Of a stretch of DNA of 64,000 bases, positions 8,222-17,295 are shown in pieces. Each line of letters opens with the position of its first letter. Within the stretch, counting starts at the first letter, position 1. The translations under genes and the position numbers were made by a program. The notes under the pieces are model-generated. The model was not told the DNA's origin. It made no database searches and saw nothing but the letters and a program-made list of their open reading frames with translations. The stretch comes from Novosphingobium mangrovisedimenti. GTDB taxonomy: Bacteria > Pseudomonadota > Alphaproteobacteria > Sphingomonadales > Sphingomonadaceae. The DNA is taken from contig NZ_JANZXA010000001.1 of NCBI RefSeq assembly GCF_025153475.1, positions 248,001 through 312,000 of the forward strand, in the 5' to 3' direction.

Positions 8222-8491
8222 AAAGTACAGTTGACTTTCGGAGGGCACCGAATCCCTCATACCCCCGCAAGTCAGTCTTCTCGTATCCCGTAAGATCCAA
8301 CCATGTACTGGCATTCTACTGAATAGCCTGCCGCCATGAAAGCAACATTCAGTCTACGGGCCGAGTCAGGATTACGACGAGTCGAGTCAAAAAACGTAAA
8401 AAGACAGTATTTATACCGGATTCATAACGTACTGCCGGTCACGGCCCGGCGGACGGGCGCGCCATCGCAGGCGTGCCGATCTGCCGCGCCT
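8222..8491. other. A+T-richer intergenic region
   Basis: About 270 bases between two minus-strand genes. The stretch 8335-8440 is clearly richer in A+T than its surroundings (it includes AAAAAACGTAAAAAGACAG and TATTTATACC), which fits a promoter for the hypothetical gene at 7778-8221 or the 3' flank of the aminotransferase gene. No tRNA, clear terminator or convincing ORF was found in it. Confidence 0.4.
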
Positions 8492-9637
8492 TCAGCGACG
8501 CGCAGCGAACCAGGGAACCATGCGCTCAATGGCCGCCTCGATCTCCGCCGGTGAGACCGCGAAGCTGAAGCGGATGTAGCGCCCGCCGTCGACCGGATCG
8601 AAATCGATCCCCGGCGCCGTCGCCACGCCGGTATCCTGCAGCAATTGCCGGCAGAACGAGAGGCTGTCGTTGGTCATGTGGCCGATCTCGGCCCAGATGT
8701 AGAAAGCGCCGTCTGGCGGGGCGATTTGCTGCAGTCCGAGACGCGGCAATGCTGCAAGCAGCAGTTCGCGATTGCGGGCATAGTTGGCCAGATGTCCTTC
8801 CAGTTCCTCGCGGCAATCGAAGGCAACGAGGCCGGCATGCTGTGCCAGGACCGGCGGGGTCAGGAACAGGTTGCCCATGCGTGCGCGCGCCGCGTCGATC
8901 AGGTCGGGCGGAACCACCAGCCAGCCGAGCCGCCAGCCCGCCATGGAGAAGTACTTCGAGAAGCTGTTGACCACCAGTGCCTCGGGCAGATGCCGCAGCA
9001 TCGAGTCCGCGGCATTTCCGTAAGTCAGGCCATGGTAGATCTCGTCGGACACGACCCGGATGCCCTTGCGCCGGCATACTTCGGCAATAGCCGCCAGTTC
9101 CTCCGGCGCGATCACGGTACCGGTAGGATTGGCCGGGCTCGCCAGGATCAGGCCATCGGGCGCGGGCTCGATCGCATCGAGCGCGGCGGCGGTCATCTGG
9201 TAGCGCTCGGCGGGACCGCAGGCGACTTCCACCGGCTCGAGGTACATGGCCTTGAGCGTATTGCGATAGGCGACGTAGCCGGGCCGGGCCAGCGCGACCC
9301 GCGCGCCCGGCGCAAACAGGCACGACAGCGCCAGCACGAAGGCCGGCGAGGCGCCGCAGGTCAGGATCACCTGCTCCTCGTCCACCCCGACGCCATAGGC
9401 CTCGCCATAGTGCCGCGCGATGCGCTGCTTGAGCGCGGTGCTTTCCCAGTATCCGCCCGGATCGCTGTCCAGCACCTTGTGCGCGGCCGCTATCGCCGCG
9501 GCCGGTGCGCCGGTCGACGGCTGGCCGTATTCCATGTGAATGACATCGCGCCCCTGCTCTGCCAGATCGTAGGCGAGGCGCCCGATCGAGATGGCGTGAA
9601 AGGGTTCGACTTCGGCAATGTTCGCGGGTGTGACCAT
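8492..9637 (-). CDS. PLP-dependent class I/II aminotransferase
   Basis: A 381-residue fold-type I aminotransferase. The PLP-binding lysine lies in VVNSFSKYFSMAGWRLGW; upstream are the substrate/cofactor blocks ASPANPTGTVIAPEEL and SDEIYHGLTYG, and the C-terminal Arg that binds the substrate carboxylate is in RYIRFSF. The family transfers amino groups between amino acids and 2-oxo acids; the substrate cannot be read from the sequence. ATG 9637 is preferred to the GTG six bases upstream. It is transcribed divergently from the aldo/keto reductase with a 187-base gap. Confidence 0.92.
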   Translation of the reverse strand: MVTPANIAEVEPFHAISIGRLAYDLAEQGRDVIHMEYGQPSTGAPAAAIAAAHKVLDSDPGGYWESTALKQRIARHYGEAYGVGVDEEQVILTCGASPAFVLALSCLFAPGARVALARPGYVAYRNTLKAMYLEPVEVACGPAERYQMTAAALDAIEPAPDGLILASPANPTGTVIAPEELAAIAEVCRRKGIRVVSDEIYHGLTYGNAADSMLRHLPEALVVNSFSKYFSMAGWRLGWLVVPPDLIDAARARMGNLFLTPPVLAQHAGLVAFDCREELEGHLANYARNRELLLAALPRLGLQQIAPPDGAFYIWAEIGHMTNDSLSFCRQLLQDTGVATAPGIDFDPVDGGRYIRFSFAVSPAEIEAAIERMVPWFAARR

Positions 9638-9824
9638 GCGCACTTGCTAGGGATTGGCGAAGCGTCCGGCAAGCGAGCGGAACGGCGAATTGACCCGGGG
9701 GGCAGAACGGACACGCCATCCATGGAAACCGCCGGCCATTCGGGCCACAAGGACTCGGCCCACAACGACAAGGCACGCACGGCAAAACGCTGCGAGACAG
9801 GAACCCGCACGGGGAGGCAAAGGA

Positions 9825-10889
9825 ATGGCCACGCAACTCGATCACTACCGCCTGCTGGGCCGCTCGGGTCTGCGCGTCTCCCCGCTGTGCCTGGGCACCA
9901 TGACTTTCGGCGTCGGGCCGGACGGATGGGGCTCCAGCGACGCCGAGGCCGCCGCCATGGTCGACACCTACATCGATCGCGGCGGCAACTTCATCGACAC
10001 CGCCGATTTCTACGGCGGCATGGGCGGGTCAGAGAAACTGCTGGGCCGCCTGCTCGGCCATCGGCGCGAACGCATGGTGATCTCCACCAAGTATTCGCTC
10101 ACCACCCATCCCGGCGATCCCAACGCCGCGGGCAACCACCGCCGCAACATGGTGCGATCGGTCGAGGACGCGCTGCACCGCATGGGCACCGACTGGATCG
10201 ACCTGCTCTACCTGCACATGTGGGACTTCCGCACGCCGGTGGACGAAATCCTGCGCGCCTTCGACGATCTCGTGCGCAGCGGCAAGGTGCTCTACATCGG
10301 CTTGTCCGACACGCCCGCCTGGCAGGCCAGCCGCATGCAGGCGATTGCCGAGCTGCGCGGCTGGAGCCAGTTCTGCGCGCTGCAGATTTCCTATTCGCTG
10401 ATAGAACGCACCGTCGAGCGCGAAATGATCCCGATGGCCGCGGAAATGGGCATGGGCGTGTGCCCGTGGTCGCCGCTGGGCGGCGGCGTGCTGACCGGCA
10501 AGTATTCGCGCGCCGACCTGACGCCGCCGGAACCGGGCGGCACTTACGACCGCAAGACGATGAATGCCGCCACCGGGCGCCTCAACGAACGCAATCTGGC
10601 GATCGCGGAAGAGACGGTTTCCGTCGCCAGGGACATCGGCTGCTCGCCCGCGCAGGTCGCGCTGGCATGGACGCTGACCAATCCGGCCGTCTGCTCCCCG
10701 GTTCTCGGCGCACGCACGCCGGCACAGCTCGAGGACAATCTCGGCGCGCTCGACATCACGCTCGATGCCGCGCATCTCGCCCGGCTCGACGCGGGAAGCG
10801 CGGTGCCGAAGGTCTTCCCCATGGACGTCCTCACCGGTCCCGCCGAGGGCATGATGTTCGGCGGCGTGACCGTGGAGAAGCGCGGCTAG
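9825..10889 (+). CDS. Aldo/keto reductase
   Basis: A 354-residue NADPH-dependent aldo/keto reductase. The catalytic tetrad is visible: Asp in FIDTADFYGG, Tyr four residues on, Lys in VISTKYSL and His in LLYLHMWD. The N terminus RLLGRSGLRVSPLCLGTMTF is typical of the YajO/voltage-channel-beta-like subgroup. A ribosome site (GGGGAGGCAAAGG) precedes ATG 9825. Its TAG stop shares the palindrome CTAG with the stop of the convergent NTF2-like gene. Substrate unknown. Confidence 0.92.
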   Translation: MATQLDHYRLLGRSGLRVSPLCLGTMTFGVGPDGWGSSDAEAAAMVDTYIDRGGNFIDTADFYGGMGGSEKLLGRLLGHRRERMVISTKYSLTTHPGDPNAAGNHRRNMVRSVEDALHRMGTDWIDLLYLHMWDFRTPVDEILRAFDDLVRSGKVLYIGLSDTPAWQASRMQAIAELRGWSQFCALQISYSLIERTVEREMIPMAAEMGMGVCPWSPLGGGVLTGKYSRADLTPPEPGGTYDRKTMNAATGRLNERNLAIAEETVSVARDIGCSPAQVALAWTLTNPAVCSPVLGARTPAQLEDNLGALDITLDAAHLARLDAGSAVPKVFPMDVLTGPAEGMMFGGVTVEKRG

Positions 10890-11317
10890 CCGAAGACCGT
10901 GTAGATCCGCCGGCTGAACAGCCAGGTGCCGTCACGGCGCTCGAAGCTGTCATGGTATTCGCCGAAGACTTCCTTGTCGGTGCCGTAGATCGGCGCGGCC
11001 ATCATCGAATTGGCCGTGGCCCTGTCGCCCTCCACCTCGACCATGAGGTTGTGGATCAGCGGTATCGGATGGGGGCCTCCCTTCTGGGTCACCAGGAAGG
11101 CCACCAGCGCATCGGGGCTTTCGAACCGGCTGCGCACCGAGAATTCGGCCTTGTCGGGATGGCCCGAACGCACTTCGAAGGTGCCTTCGGGCACGAACAG
11201 CGACGCCACTTTCTCGGGTTCGTCACGACGCACCGCGCGCGCATACTCGTGGACGAGATCGGCCACGGCGGTCTGCGCCTCGATCCGGTCGAGGCGGGCT
11301 TCCAGCGGCGTGCTCAT
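10886..11317 (-). CDS. NTF2-like/SnoaL-like protein
   Basis: A 143-residue protein of the nuclear transport factor 2-like fold: an N-terminal helix (LEARLDRIEAQTAVADLVHE) followed by DEPEKVASLFVPEGTFEV and a beta sheet ending in GTWLFSRRIYTVFG. Members are small hydratases, isomerases or ligand binders, often in catabolic clusters. Its start overlaps the stop of the upstream SDR gene (ATGA at 11314-11317), so the two are probably co-translated. The reaction is unknown. Confidence 0.85.
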   Translation of the reverse strand: MSTPLEARLDRIEAQTAVADLVHEYARAVRRDEPEKVASLFVPEGTFEVRSGHPDKAEFSVRSRFESPDALVAFLVTQKGGPHPIPLIHNLMVEVEGDRATANSMMAAPIYGTDKEVFGEYHDSFERRDGTWLFSRRIYTVFG

Positions 11318-12102
11318 GCCATACTGTCCCGCAGGTCGCAGGCTGCCCGGATCGCGGCGAGGCGCGGTTCCATGCTCTGCCAGACATGCTTGTGCGTGAC
11401 GACGACGGCTTCATCGTTCTCGATGGCCGCCGCGACCATCTCGCCGACATCGCGCGGGGTGATATCGGATTCGGGCATCCTGCCCGCATATTGCCGGATC
11501 TCCCCGCCGACCTTGAGCGTGTTCTCGGCCAGATTGGTCGAGACATAGCCCGGGCACAGCACCGAGACGCCCACGCCATGCGGCGCCATTTCCTGCCGCA
11601 GCCCCTCGCTGAGAGCGGTCACGCCGAACTTGGCGACGGCATAAGCGCCCACGCCGGGCACGCTGGCCGTCAGCCCCGCCTGCGAAGAAGTATTGACGAT
11701 GTGTCCCCGTCCACGCTCGCGCATGGCGGCAGCGAAGGTGAACACGCCATTGGCGATGCCGACGAGGTTGATCGCAAGGATGCGGTCGAAGCTCTCCGGG
11801 TCCATGTCCGCAAACTCGCGGCCATTGGGCGCGATGCCGGCATTGTTCACCAGCACGTCGACGGGCCCGAAGACCGCTTCCGCCTCCTCCTTCGCGCGCT
11901 GCCAGCCCGCGCGGTCGCGCGTGTCGAGCACGACGCCACGAACCTTGTCCCCGCGCTCCTTCGCGACTTGCGCCAGTGCGTCCGCATTGATGTCCGCAAT
12001 GGTGACGTTCAGGCCGCGCCGGGCCATCGCATCAACGATACCTAAACCGAGGCCGCTGGCGCCGCCGGTCACGAATGCATGCCGAGCTTGGCTTAATTCC
12101 AT
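11314..12102 (-). CDS. SDR family oxidoreductase
   Basis: A 262-residue classical short-chain dehydrogenase/reductase: cofactor motif TGGASGLGLG near the N terminus, NNAG (VLVNNAGIAPNG), catalytic Ser in IVNTSSQAGL and YAVAK. ATG 12102 is chosen because GGGAGAGAC lies upstream and it gives the normal family N terminus; the longer frame adds an arginine-rich extension unlikely to be translated. It is first in a two-gene unit with the NTF2-like gene. Substrate unknown, probably a hydroxy- or ketoacyl compound. Confidence 0.93.
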   Translation of the reverse strand: MELSQARHAFVTGGASGLGLGIVDAMARRGLNVTIADINADALAQVAKERGDKVRGVVLDTRDRAGWQRAKEEAEAVFGPVDVLVNNAGIAPNGREFADMDPESFDRILAINLVGIANGVFTFAAAMRERGRGHIVNTSSQAGLTASVPGVGAYAVAKFGVTALSEGLRQEMAPHGVGVSVLCPGYVSTNLAENTLKVGGEIRQYAGRMPESDITPRDVGEMVAAAIENDEAVVVTHKHVWQSMEPRLAAIRAACDLRDSMA

Positions 12103-12235
12103 GGTTTTCGTCTCTCCCTGCCGCCCCTCGCGGCGTCTGCCGGCAAGTCTGGAGTAGCAGCCACTATCTTGCAATCACCCGAGGGCGCTTTCATGACCGC
12201 GGGGACGATAAGGCAGACGAACAGGACACACGGGA

Positions 12236-13381
12236 ATGACTGTAGACGAAGTACTCGAGGCGGCACGGGCCCAGACGGGTCTCACGGACTTCGGAGACCC
12301 GGCCATTCTCGAAGGCCTGGAAATCCTGCTGAAGTCCTATTCCGACGAGGCCAGGTACACCGAGCGCGGGTCGCAGATGGCCCATGCCGACCTCGTCAAG
12401 TGGATGGCTATCCGCATGAAGATCGAGGACTGGCTCGCCCGGCATCCCGACCTGCTCGAACAGCCGATCGAAAAACCGATGTTCGTGTTCGGACTGCCGC
12501 GCACCGGCACGACGCTGGTGATCAACCTGCTCGCATCCGATCCCGCGCGCCGTTCGTTCCTGCGCTGGGAATCGCACGATCCGGTGCCGCCGCCGCGTCC
12601 CGGGGAACTCCACGCCGGCCCGCGCTGGGAAAAGATGGACCAGCAAACCAAGGTCGCGCTGCAGTATATGCCGCAGATCGCCGCGATCCACTTCGAGGAG
12701 GCCGACAGTCCGACCGAGTGCCAGTTCCTGATGACGCCCTCGTTCTGCTCGCAGGTCTATGAATCGCAGGCGGACGTGCCGGGCTATCGCGAATGGTTCC
12801 TGCACAAGGCGGACTACCTGCCCGCCTTCCGCTTCCACAAGCGCTACCTGCAGATGCTGCAGGCCAATGCCGGCGGGCGATGGACGCTCAAGAACCCGTG
12901 GCACCCGCTCTACCTGCCCGCGCTCAAGGAGGTCTATCCCGACGCCCAACTGGTGATGACCCACCGCGATCCCGCCGACGTGCTCGGATCGATCGGCAGC
13001 CTGATCGAGAACGTGCGCAAGATCTATTCCGACAACGTCGACCTGGAAACGATCGGCCGGCAGTTCGTCGAGACTTTCCAGATCATGATCGAGCGGCAGG
13101 ACGCCTTCCGCGCGCAGCACGGGCAGGACTCGATCCTCGACGTGCAATATGCCGATGTGATGAAGGACCCGATCGGGCAGGTCCGCGGCATCTACGCACA
13201 CTTCGGCGAGGCCTTCACGCCCGAAGCGGAAGCCGCGATGAACGCCTATATGGACGCCAATCCCAAGGGCAAGCACGGCAAGCACGAATACTCGCTGGAG
13301 CGCTACGGCCTCTCGCGCGAGGGCGTGCACAAGACTTTCGGCGACTACATCGAGCGCTACCGTATCCCGGTGAAGGGCTGA
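12236..13381 (+). CDS. Sulfotransferase family protein
   Basis: A 381-residue PAPS-dependent sulfotransferase. The 5'-phosphosulfate loop is visible as MFVFGLPRTGTTLVINLL (about residues 82-99), and the 3'-phosphate-binding region as YPDAQLVMTHRDPADVLGS. Such proteins move a sulfonate group from PAPS to hydroxyl groups of lipids, sterols or small molecules. It is followed after two bases by a VOC protein and then a Crp/Fnr regulator on the same strand. The acceptor cannot be deduced. Confidence 0.9.
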   Translation: MTVDEVLEAARAQTGLTDFGDPAILEGLEILLKSYSDEARYTERGSQMAHADLVKWMAIRMKIEDWLARHPDLLEQPIEKPMFVFGLPRTGTTLVINLLASDPARRSFLRWESHDPVPPPRPGELHAGPRWEKMDQQTKVALQYMPQIAAIHFEEADSPTECQFLMTPSFCSQVYESQADVPGYREWFLHKADYLPAFRFHKRYLQMLQANAGGRWTLKNPWHPLYLPALKEVYPDAQLVMTHRDPADVLGSIGSLIENVRKIYSDNVDLETIGRQFVETFQIMIERQDAFRAQHGQDSILDVQYADVMKDPIGQVRGIYAHFGEAFTPEAEAAMNAYMDANPKGKHGKHEYSLERYGLSREGVHKTFGDYIERYRIPVKG

Positions 13382-13383
13382 CC

Positions 13384-13902
13384 ATGGTCCATATCGGCGA
13401 CCGCTATGGGCAACTGGTGCAGATGAGCTACATCACCCGCGACATGGATGCCGCGGTCGCCCATGCGGAAGCCGAACTGGGCATCACCGGCCTGACGCGC
13501 GGCGAGGCCGAGATCGAGGTGCTGTCCTACGGCGAGAAGCGCCCGCTCGCCGTCAAGTCGGCCATCGCCAATGCGGGGAGCCGCCAGTTCGAGATCATCC
13601 AGCCGGTGTCCGGCGCGATCGGGATCTACACCGATGCCGTCGATCTTTCCGGGCACATCCTCAACTTCCACCACATCGGCATTGCCGTGCCCGGCCCCCG
13701 CGCCGAATGGCTGCGGCTGCTGGAAGACGTGAAGGCGAGCGAAGACGCCTTTGCCTATCTGTTCCCGGCAGTGCCCTCTGCCGAGGACAAGCTGTGCTTC
13801 TGCTACGTCGACACACGCCGGCGGCTCGGGCATTATACCGAGTACCTGTGGGCCGATCCGTCGCTCACCGGGATACCGGCAGCGCCCTGGCTGACGGCTT
13901 GA
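13384..13902 (+). CDS. VOC (glyoxalase/bleomycin resistance-like) family protein
   Basis: A 172-residue protein with the paired beta-alpha-beta-beta-beta layout of the vicinal oxygen chelate fold. A candidate metal ligand is the His of LNFHHIGIAVPG, and Glu of HYTEYLW is a candidate at the end of the second half. ATG 13384 lies two bases after the sulfotransferase stop. The family includes dioxygenases, epimerases and glyoxalases; which of these applies is not visible. Confidence 0.8.
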   Translation: MVHIGDRYGQLVQMSYITRDMDAAVAHAEAELGITGLTRGEAEIEVLSYGEKRPLAVKSAIANAGSRQFEIIQPVSGAIGIYTDAVDLSGHILNFHHIGIAVPGPRAEWLRLLEDVKASEDAFAYLFPAVPSAEDKLCFCYVDTRRRLGHYTEYLWADPSLTGIPAAPWLTA

Positions 13903-13915
13903 GCATGAGACATGA

Positions 13916-14644
13916 ATGGCACAACTGGCCGACCTGGACCGCTATCTTCCTGAGCCGCTGACGCACGCCGTCCTGCCGCTCGCCCGCCTCGCGCGTTTCA
14001 AGACCGGGCAGATGGTCATGGGACACCAGGACGATACCAGCGATGTTTTCGTCATCCTCGACGGAACGCTGCGCATCGAACTGCTGTCGCGGAACGGGCG
14101 CGAGATCACCCTGAACGATGCCGGCCCGGGCGAACTGGTCGGCGAATATGCCGCGCTCGACGAGCAGCCCCGCTCAGCCACGGTCACCGCGACCACCGAC
14201 GCCACGCTGGCCCGCATTCCCGGTGCGGTGTTCAAGCAGGCCGCGCTCGCGCATCCCGCGTCGGCCGAATGGCTGACCGTGCGTCTCGTGCACATCCTGC
14301 GCAGCCTCAACGAGCGGATCTTCGAACTCAACGCGCTGGCCGTGCGCAGCCGCCTGCATTGCGAATTGCTGCGCCTTTCGCTCGACAACGGGGTAATCGC
14401 GAACGAGGCCTCGTTCGCCCCCTCTCCGACCCATGCCGAACTCGCCAATCGGATCGGCACGCACCGCGAGGCAGTGACGCGCGAACTGAGCTATCTTGCC
14501 GAGCAGGGCATCACCTCCAGCACCGGGCGCAAGCTCAAGGTCCGCGATGTCGCCCGTCTCGCGGAGATCGTGCGCGCCGCCGCCGGCGAGGTCGAACTGA
14601 TCCAGCGCGCCAATCGCGCGGGCATCGGCCGCGGCTTCGACTGA
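13916..14644 (+). CDS. Crp/Fnr family transcriptional regulator
   Basis: A 242-residue regulator: an N-terminal cyclic-nucleotide-binding-like beta-barrel (about 15-125) with FVILDGTLRIELLS and GELVGEYAALDEQPRSATVT, a long dimer helix, and a C-terminal winged helix (about 170-225) with THAELANRIGTHREAVTREL. The cysteines of oxygen-sensing Fnr are absent from the N terminus, so it is not a classical iron-sulfur Fnr. It lies 13 bases after the VOC gene and may control the preceding genes. Confidence 0.9.
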   Translation: MAQLADLDRYLPEPLTHAVLPLARLARFKTGQMVMGHQDDTSDVFVILDGTLRIELLSRNGREITLNDAGPGELVGEYAALDEQPRSATVTATTDATLARIPGAVFKQAALAHPASAEWLTVRLVHILRSLNERIFELNALAVRSRLHCELLRLSLDNGVIANEASFAPSPTHAELANRIGTHREAVTRELSYLAEQGITSSTGRKLKVRDVARLAEIVRAAAGEVELIQRANRAGIGRGFD

Positions 14645-14940
14645 GCGCGTTCCCGCGACCGGGCCTGCCGCCCGCCTTTCCGGCCATGTGCGAAATATCA
14701 CTTTCGCATGGTGGCCAAGCGCACTGCGCCATCCCGTCGATCACGGCAGAACCCGCCTTGTCCGGCGGCGTGCGACCCCGCTTCCGGATGACACCTGCAG
14801 GCAGAGCCAGCCCTTATCCTTGGACTTTCTCTCCGAACGGTATCACTCGCAAACTGTGGCGGCAGCCGCTCCGGCACGCGCCGGACAAGTCCCATGGCGC
14901 TGCCGCCACCCTTTGCGTCCCCACATGCCCCGCCAACGGT
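14645..14940. other. Intergenic region between convergent genes with a perfect inverted repeat
   Basis: This 296-base stretch separates the Crp/Fnr gene from the end of the TonB receptor gene. It holds the inverted repeat TGCGAAA-6-TTTCGCA (14689-14708), 45 bases after the regulator's stop. The rest (14709-14940) shows no supportable ORF and no T-rich terminator. The repeat could be a weak hairpin terminator or a protein-binding site. Confidence 0.5.
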
Positions 14941-17295
14941 TCAGAACGAACGCGAAACCGACAGGCCGACGGTCAGCGGCCGCTGCGGCGTGAACTGCGG
15001 CATGGTGCGATAGCGGAAGGGATTGCCGTACGCGAAGGTATTGCCCTTGCCGGCAAAGAGGTTCCGGGCCTGCAGGCTGAACTGCCAGTCGTCGAGCACG
15101 GCATGCACCTCTATCCCGCTTTCGAGCAGCTTGCCCATCTGCCGGTCCAGCGCGGGATCGAAACTCATGCGCGACGGCCCGATGTAGCGCAGGCGCACTT
15201 GCGCCCAGACATCGGCGGGTCCCAGGGCGAAGTCGTGCCGCAGCGAGGCACGCAGGGTATATTCGGGCACGACGGGCAAGTGGCGGTCGTGCACCTCGTA
15301 GCCGAGCGCGCTGCGCATCAGCAGCGCGCCGGTGAAGTTGGCCCCCGTTTCCATGCGCCAGCCCGGCCCCAGCACCATGTCGAGCGAGCCTTCCACGCCG
15401 ATGATGCGGGCGTTGCCCGCGTTGGTGGTCTCGATCAGCCCGTCCGACCCGAGCACGTCGGACTGAACGTCCTCCCAGCGGGTGTACCAGGCATTGATCT
15501 CCATGCGCCCGCCCCCTGGCAGACGCTCGCGCCAGCCGGCCTCGAGCGAGGCCAGTTCATCCCCCTTGAGCGGCTCGATGGCGCCGCTTTCCGAGATCTC
15601 CGATCCGCCCTGACGGAAGGCCGAGCCGTAGCGCAGGTAGATCAGGCGGCTGGCATTGGGTTGCCAGGCCAGCGCGAGACTGGGCGTCATGCCCGACTTC
15701 CTGCGCTCGCGGGTCACCCGTCCGGACGACAGGATACGCGTCTCGTGGATGGCGGAGTGGAACAGCCGTGCCCCGCCATCGAGTGAAAGCGTATCGGTAA
15801 TCGGCAGAGACAAGTCGAAATAGACCGCCGTGTCGTCGCTGGTGCGCCGGTCGTCGTCGGCGATCACTTCGCCTCCGGAAAAGCCCGTGAGCGTCTCCAG
15901 CAGCGTCTGGCGCGCCTCGACGTAGGCGACGCCGGCCAGCCAGTTCAGCGCCCCCAGCCGACCCCGCAGGCGAAGATCGTTGTCCCACACGCGATATGAG
16001 CGCAAGTCGAGCAGGACCCGCGGATCGGACAAGCCCAGCCCCTCCGCCCCGATCGTGGCATCGAGCGTATCGCCAACGTCGTGCCAGGTCATCGCGCTCG
16101 CCAGCATGAGCTCGACATCGCCCATACCGCCGGAAAGGCGGACCGCCACGTGCGTCAGGTCGTTGTCGTGCGGCTCGGCGATCTGGTCCGGGCGCGAGAA
16201 TGAACCCGAGGTGTAGACATAGGCGCTGTCGCGCGTCTGCAGCCATTGTGCGAAACCGGTCAGGTCGAGCCGCCAGCCTGACGCGGGCACCACGCCCAGC
16301 ATGGCGCGCGCGCCGCTAACCTTGGTGGAATTGCTGTCCTTGCGCGTGCCGGTGTCGATCCAGCCCGGCTCCTCCGCCGCATATCCGACGAGGCGCAATG
16401 CCGCGAAATCCCTGCGGAGCGGCAGGTTGGCGATGACCGATCCCGAATAGCCAGGCTCGCCATGCGCGGCGATGACGCCGCCGCCCGACACCGTCAGGCT
16501 GGCATCGTCGAGGTCCGCCGAACGTGACACGAGCCGGTAGATCCCGCCCAGCGCGCCGGTCCCGTAGAGCGACCCCTGCGGCCCCTTGAGCACTTCGACG
16601 CGCTCGATGTCGACAAGGCGGATGTCGGGATCGGGCGCCGAATAAGTGAGGCGGGCGTCATCGAGCACGACCGCCACGGTGGACTGGCTTTCCCCGCTGA
16701 AGGCACTGTCTGCGATCCCGCGCAGGAACATCCGGTTACGACCCGGCCCCAGCGAGGTCAGTGCCAGTCCGTCGAGCTGGGAGGATACGGTCGCGCTGGC
16801 GGAACCGGGATCGCTGCGTTCGACATCGGTCAGTCTGGCGACCGACACGGCGGCCGGCAGCGACAACAGCGCAAGGGGCTGCTTGGTCGCGGTCACCAGA
16901 ATGGGCTGCGGCGGGGGAACCGGGCGGGGTTCGCTACGCTCGGTACGCGCCGGAGCGGAAGGCGCGCGCTCGATACGCCAGGCGGTCTCGCCCACCTGCC
17001 GGGCGACATAGCCGGTTCCCGAAAGCAGGCGCCGCAGCGCCTCCGCAACGCCCATGGTTCCGCGCACTTTCGGCGTGCGGATACGCGGCAGCGCGCCTTC
17101 GGCACCGATCGATACGTGCATTTCGCGGGCCAGTTCCGCGATTACATCGGGCAGCGAGCCTGCCGCTACGTCGATGTGCTGCGGGCCGCTTTCGCGCGCC
17201 TCAGCCGGCGGGCTGCTCCAGATGCCAAGTCCCAGCGCGACCGCCGAGGCGCAAGCCCATGACTTGCGCAAGATCGCGGAGTGCCGCATCGCCAT
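14941..17295 (-). CDS. TonB-dependent receptor with N-terminal STN signalling domain
   Basis: A 784-residue outer-membrane receptor. A signal peptide (about 1-33, ending PPAEA) is followed by an STN/FecA-type signalling domain (about 38-110, PQHIDVAAGSLPDVIAELAR), a plug domain (VDIERVEVLKGPQGSLYGTG) and a 22-strand-type barrel ending in the aromatic LTVGLSVSRSF. The STN domain marks it as a transducer that contacts a FecR-like anti-sigma factor, the gene directly upstream. Its start lies 95 bases inside the end of fecR (ATG 17289 is also possible). The ligand is unknown; an iron chelate or the product of the upstream enzymes is plausible. Confidence 0.93.
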   Translation of the reverse strand: MAMRHSAILRKSWACASAVALGLGIWSSPPAEARESGPQHIDVAAGSLPDVIAELAREMHVSIGAEGALPRIRTPKVRGTMGVAEALRRLLSGTGYVARQVGETAWRIERAPSAPARTERSEPRPVPPPQPILVTATKQPLALLSLPAAVSVARLTDVERSDPGSASATVSSQLDGLALTSLGPGRNRMFLRGIADSAFSGESQSTVAVVLDDARLTYSAPDPDIRLVDIERVEVLKGPQGSLYGTGALGGIYRLVSRSADLDDASLTVSGGGVIAAHGEPGYSGSVIANLPLRRDFAALRLVGYAAEEPGWIDTGTRKDSNSTKVSGARAMLGVVPASGWRLDLTGFAQWLQTRDSAYVYTSGSFSRPDQIAEPHDNDLTHVAVRLSGGMGDVELMLASAMTWHDVGDTLDATIGAEGLGLSDPRVLLDLRSYRVWDNDLRLRGRLGALNWLAGVAYVEARQTLLETLTGFSGGEVIADDDRRTSDDTAVYFDLSLPITDTLSLDGGARLFHSAIHETRILSSGRVTRERRKSGMTPSLALAWQPNASRLIYLRYGSAFRQGGSEISESGAIEPLKGDELASLEAGWRERLPGGGRMEINAWYTRWEDVQSDVLGSDGLIETTNAGNARIIGVEGSLDMVLGPGWRMETGANFTGALLMRSALGYEVHDRHLPVVPEYTLRASLRHDFALGPADVWAQVRLRYIGPSRMSFDPALDRQMGKLLESGIEVHAVLDDWQFSLQARNLFAGKGNTFAYGNPFRYRTMPQFTPQRPLTVGLSVSRSF

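Noticed and set aside
8645..11548. 967-codon plus-strand open frame across the aminotransferase, aldo/keto reductase and NTF2-like genes
   Set aside because: It is antisense to or out of frame with genes having clear motifs, is Arg/Pro/His-rich and has no domain; typical of long chance frames in G+C-rich DNA.
14689..14708. Inverted repeat considered as a Crp or Fnr operator
   Set aside because: The gap between TGCGA and TCGCA is ten bases, not six (Crp) and does not fit TTGAT-N4-ATCAA (Fnr); kept only as an unassigned palindrome.
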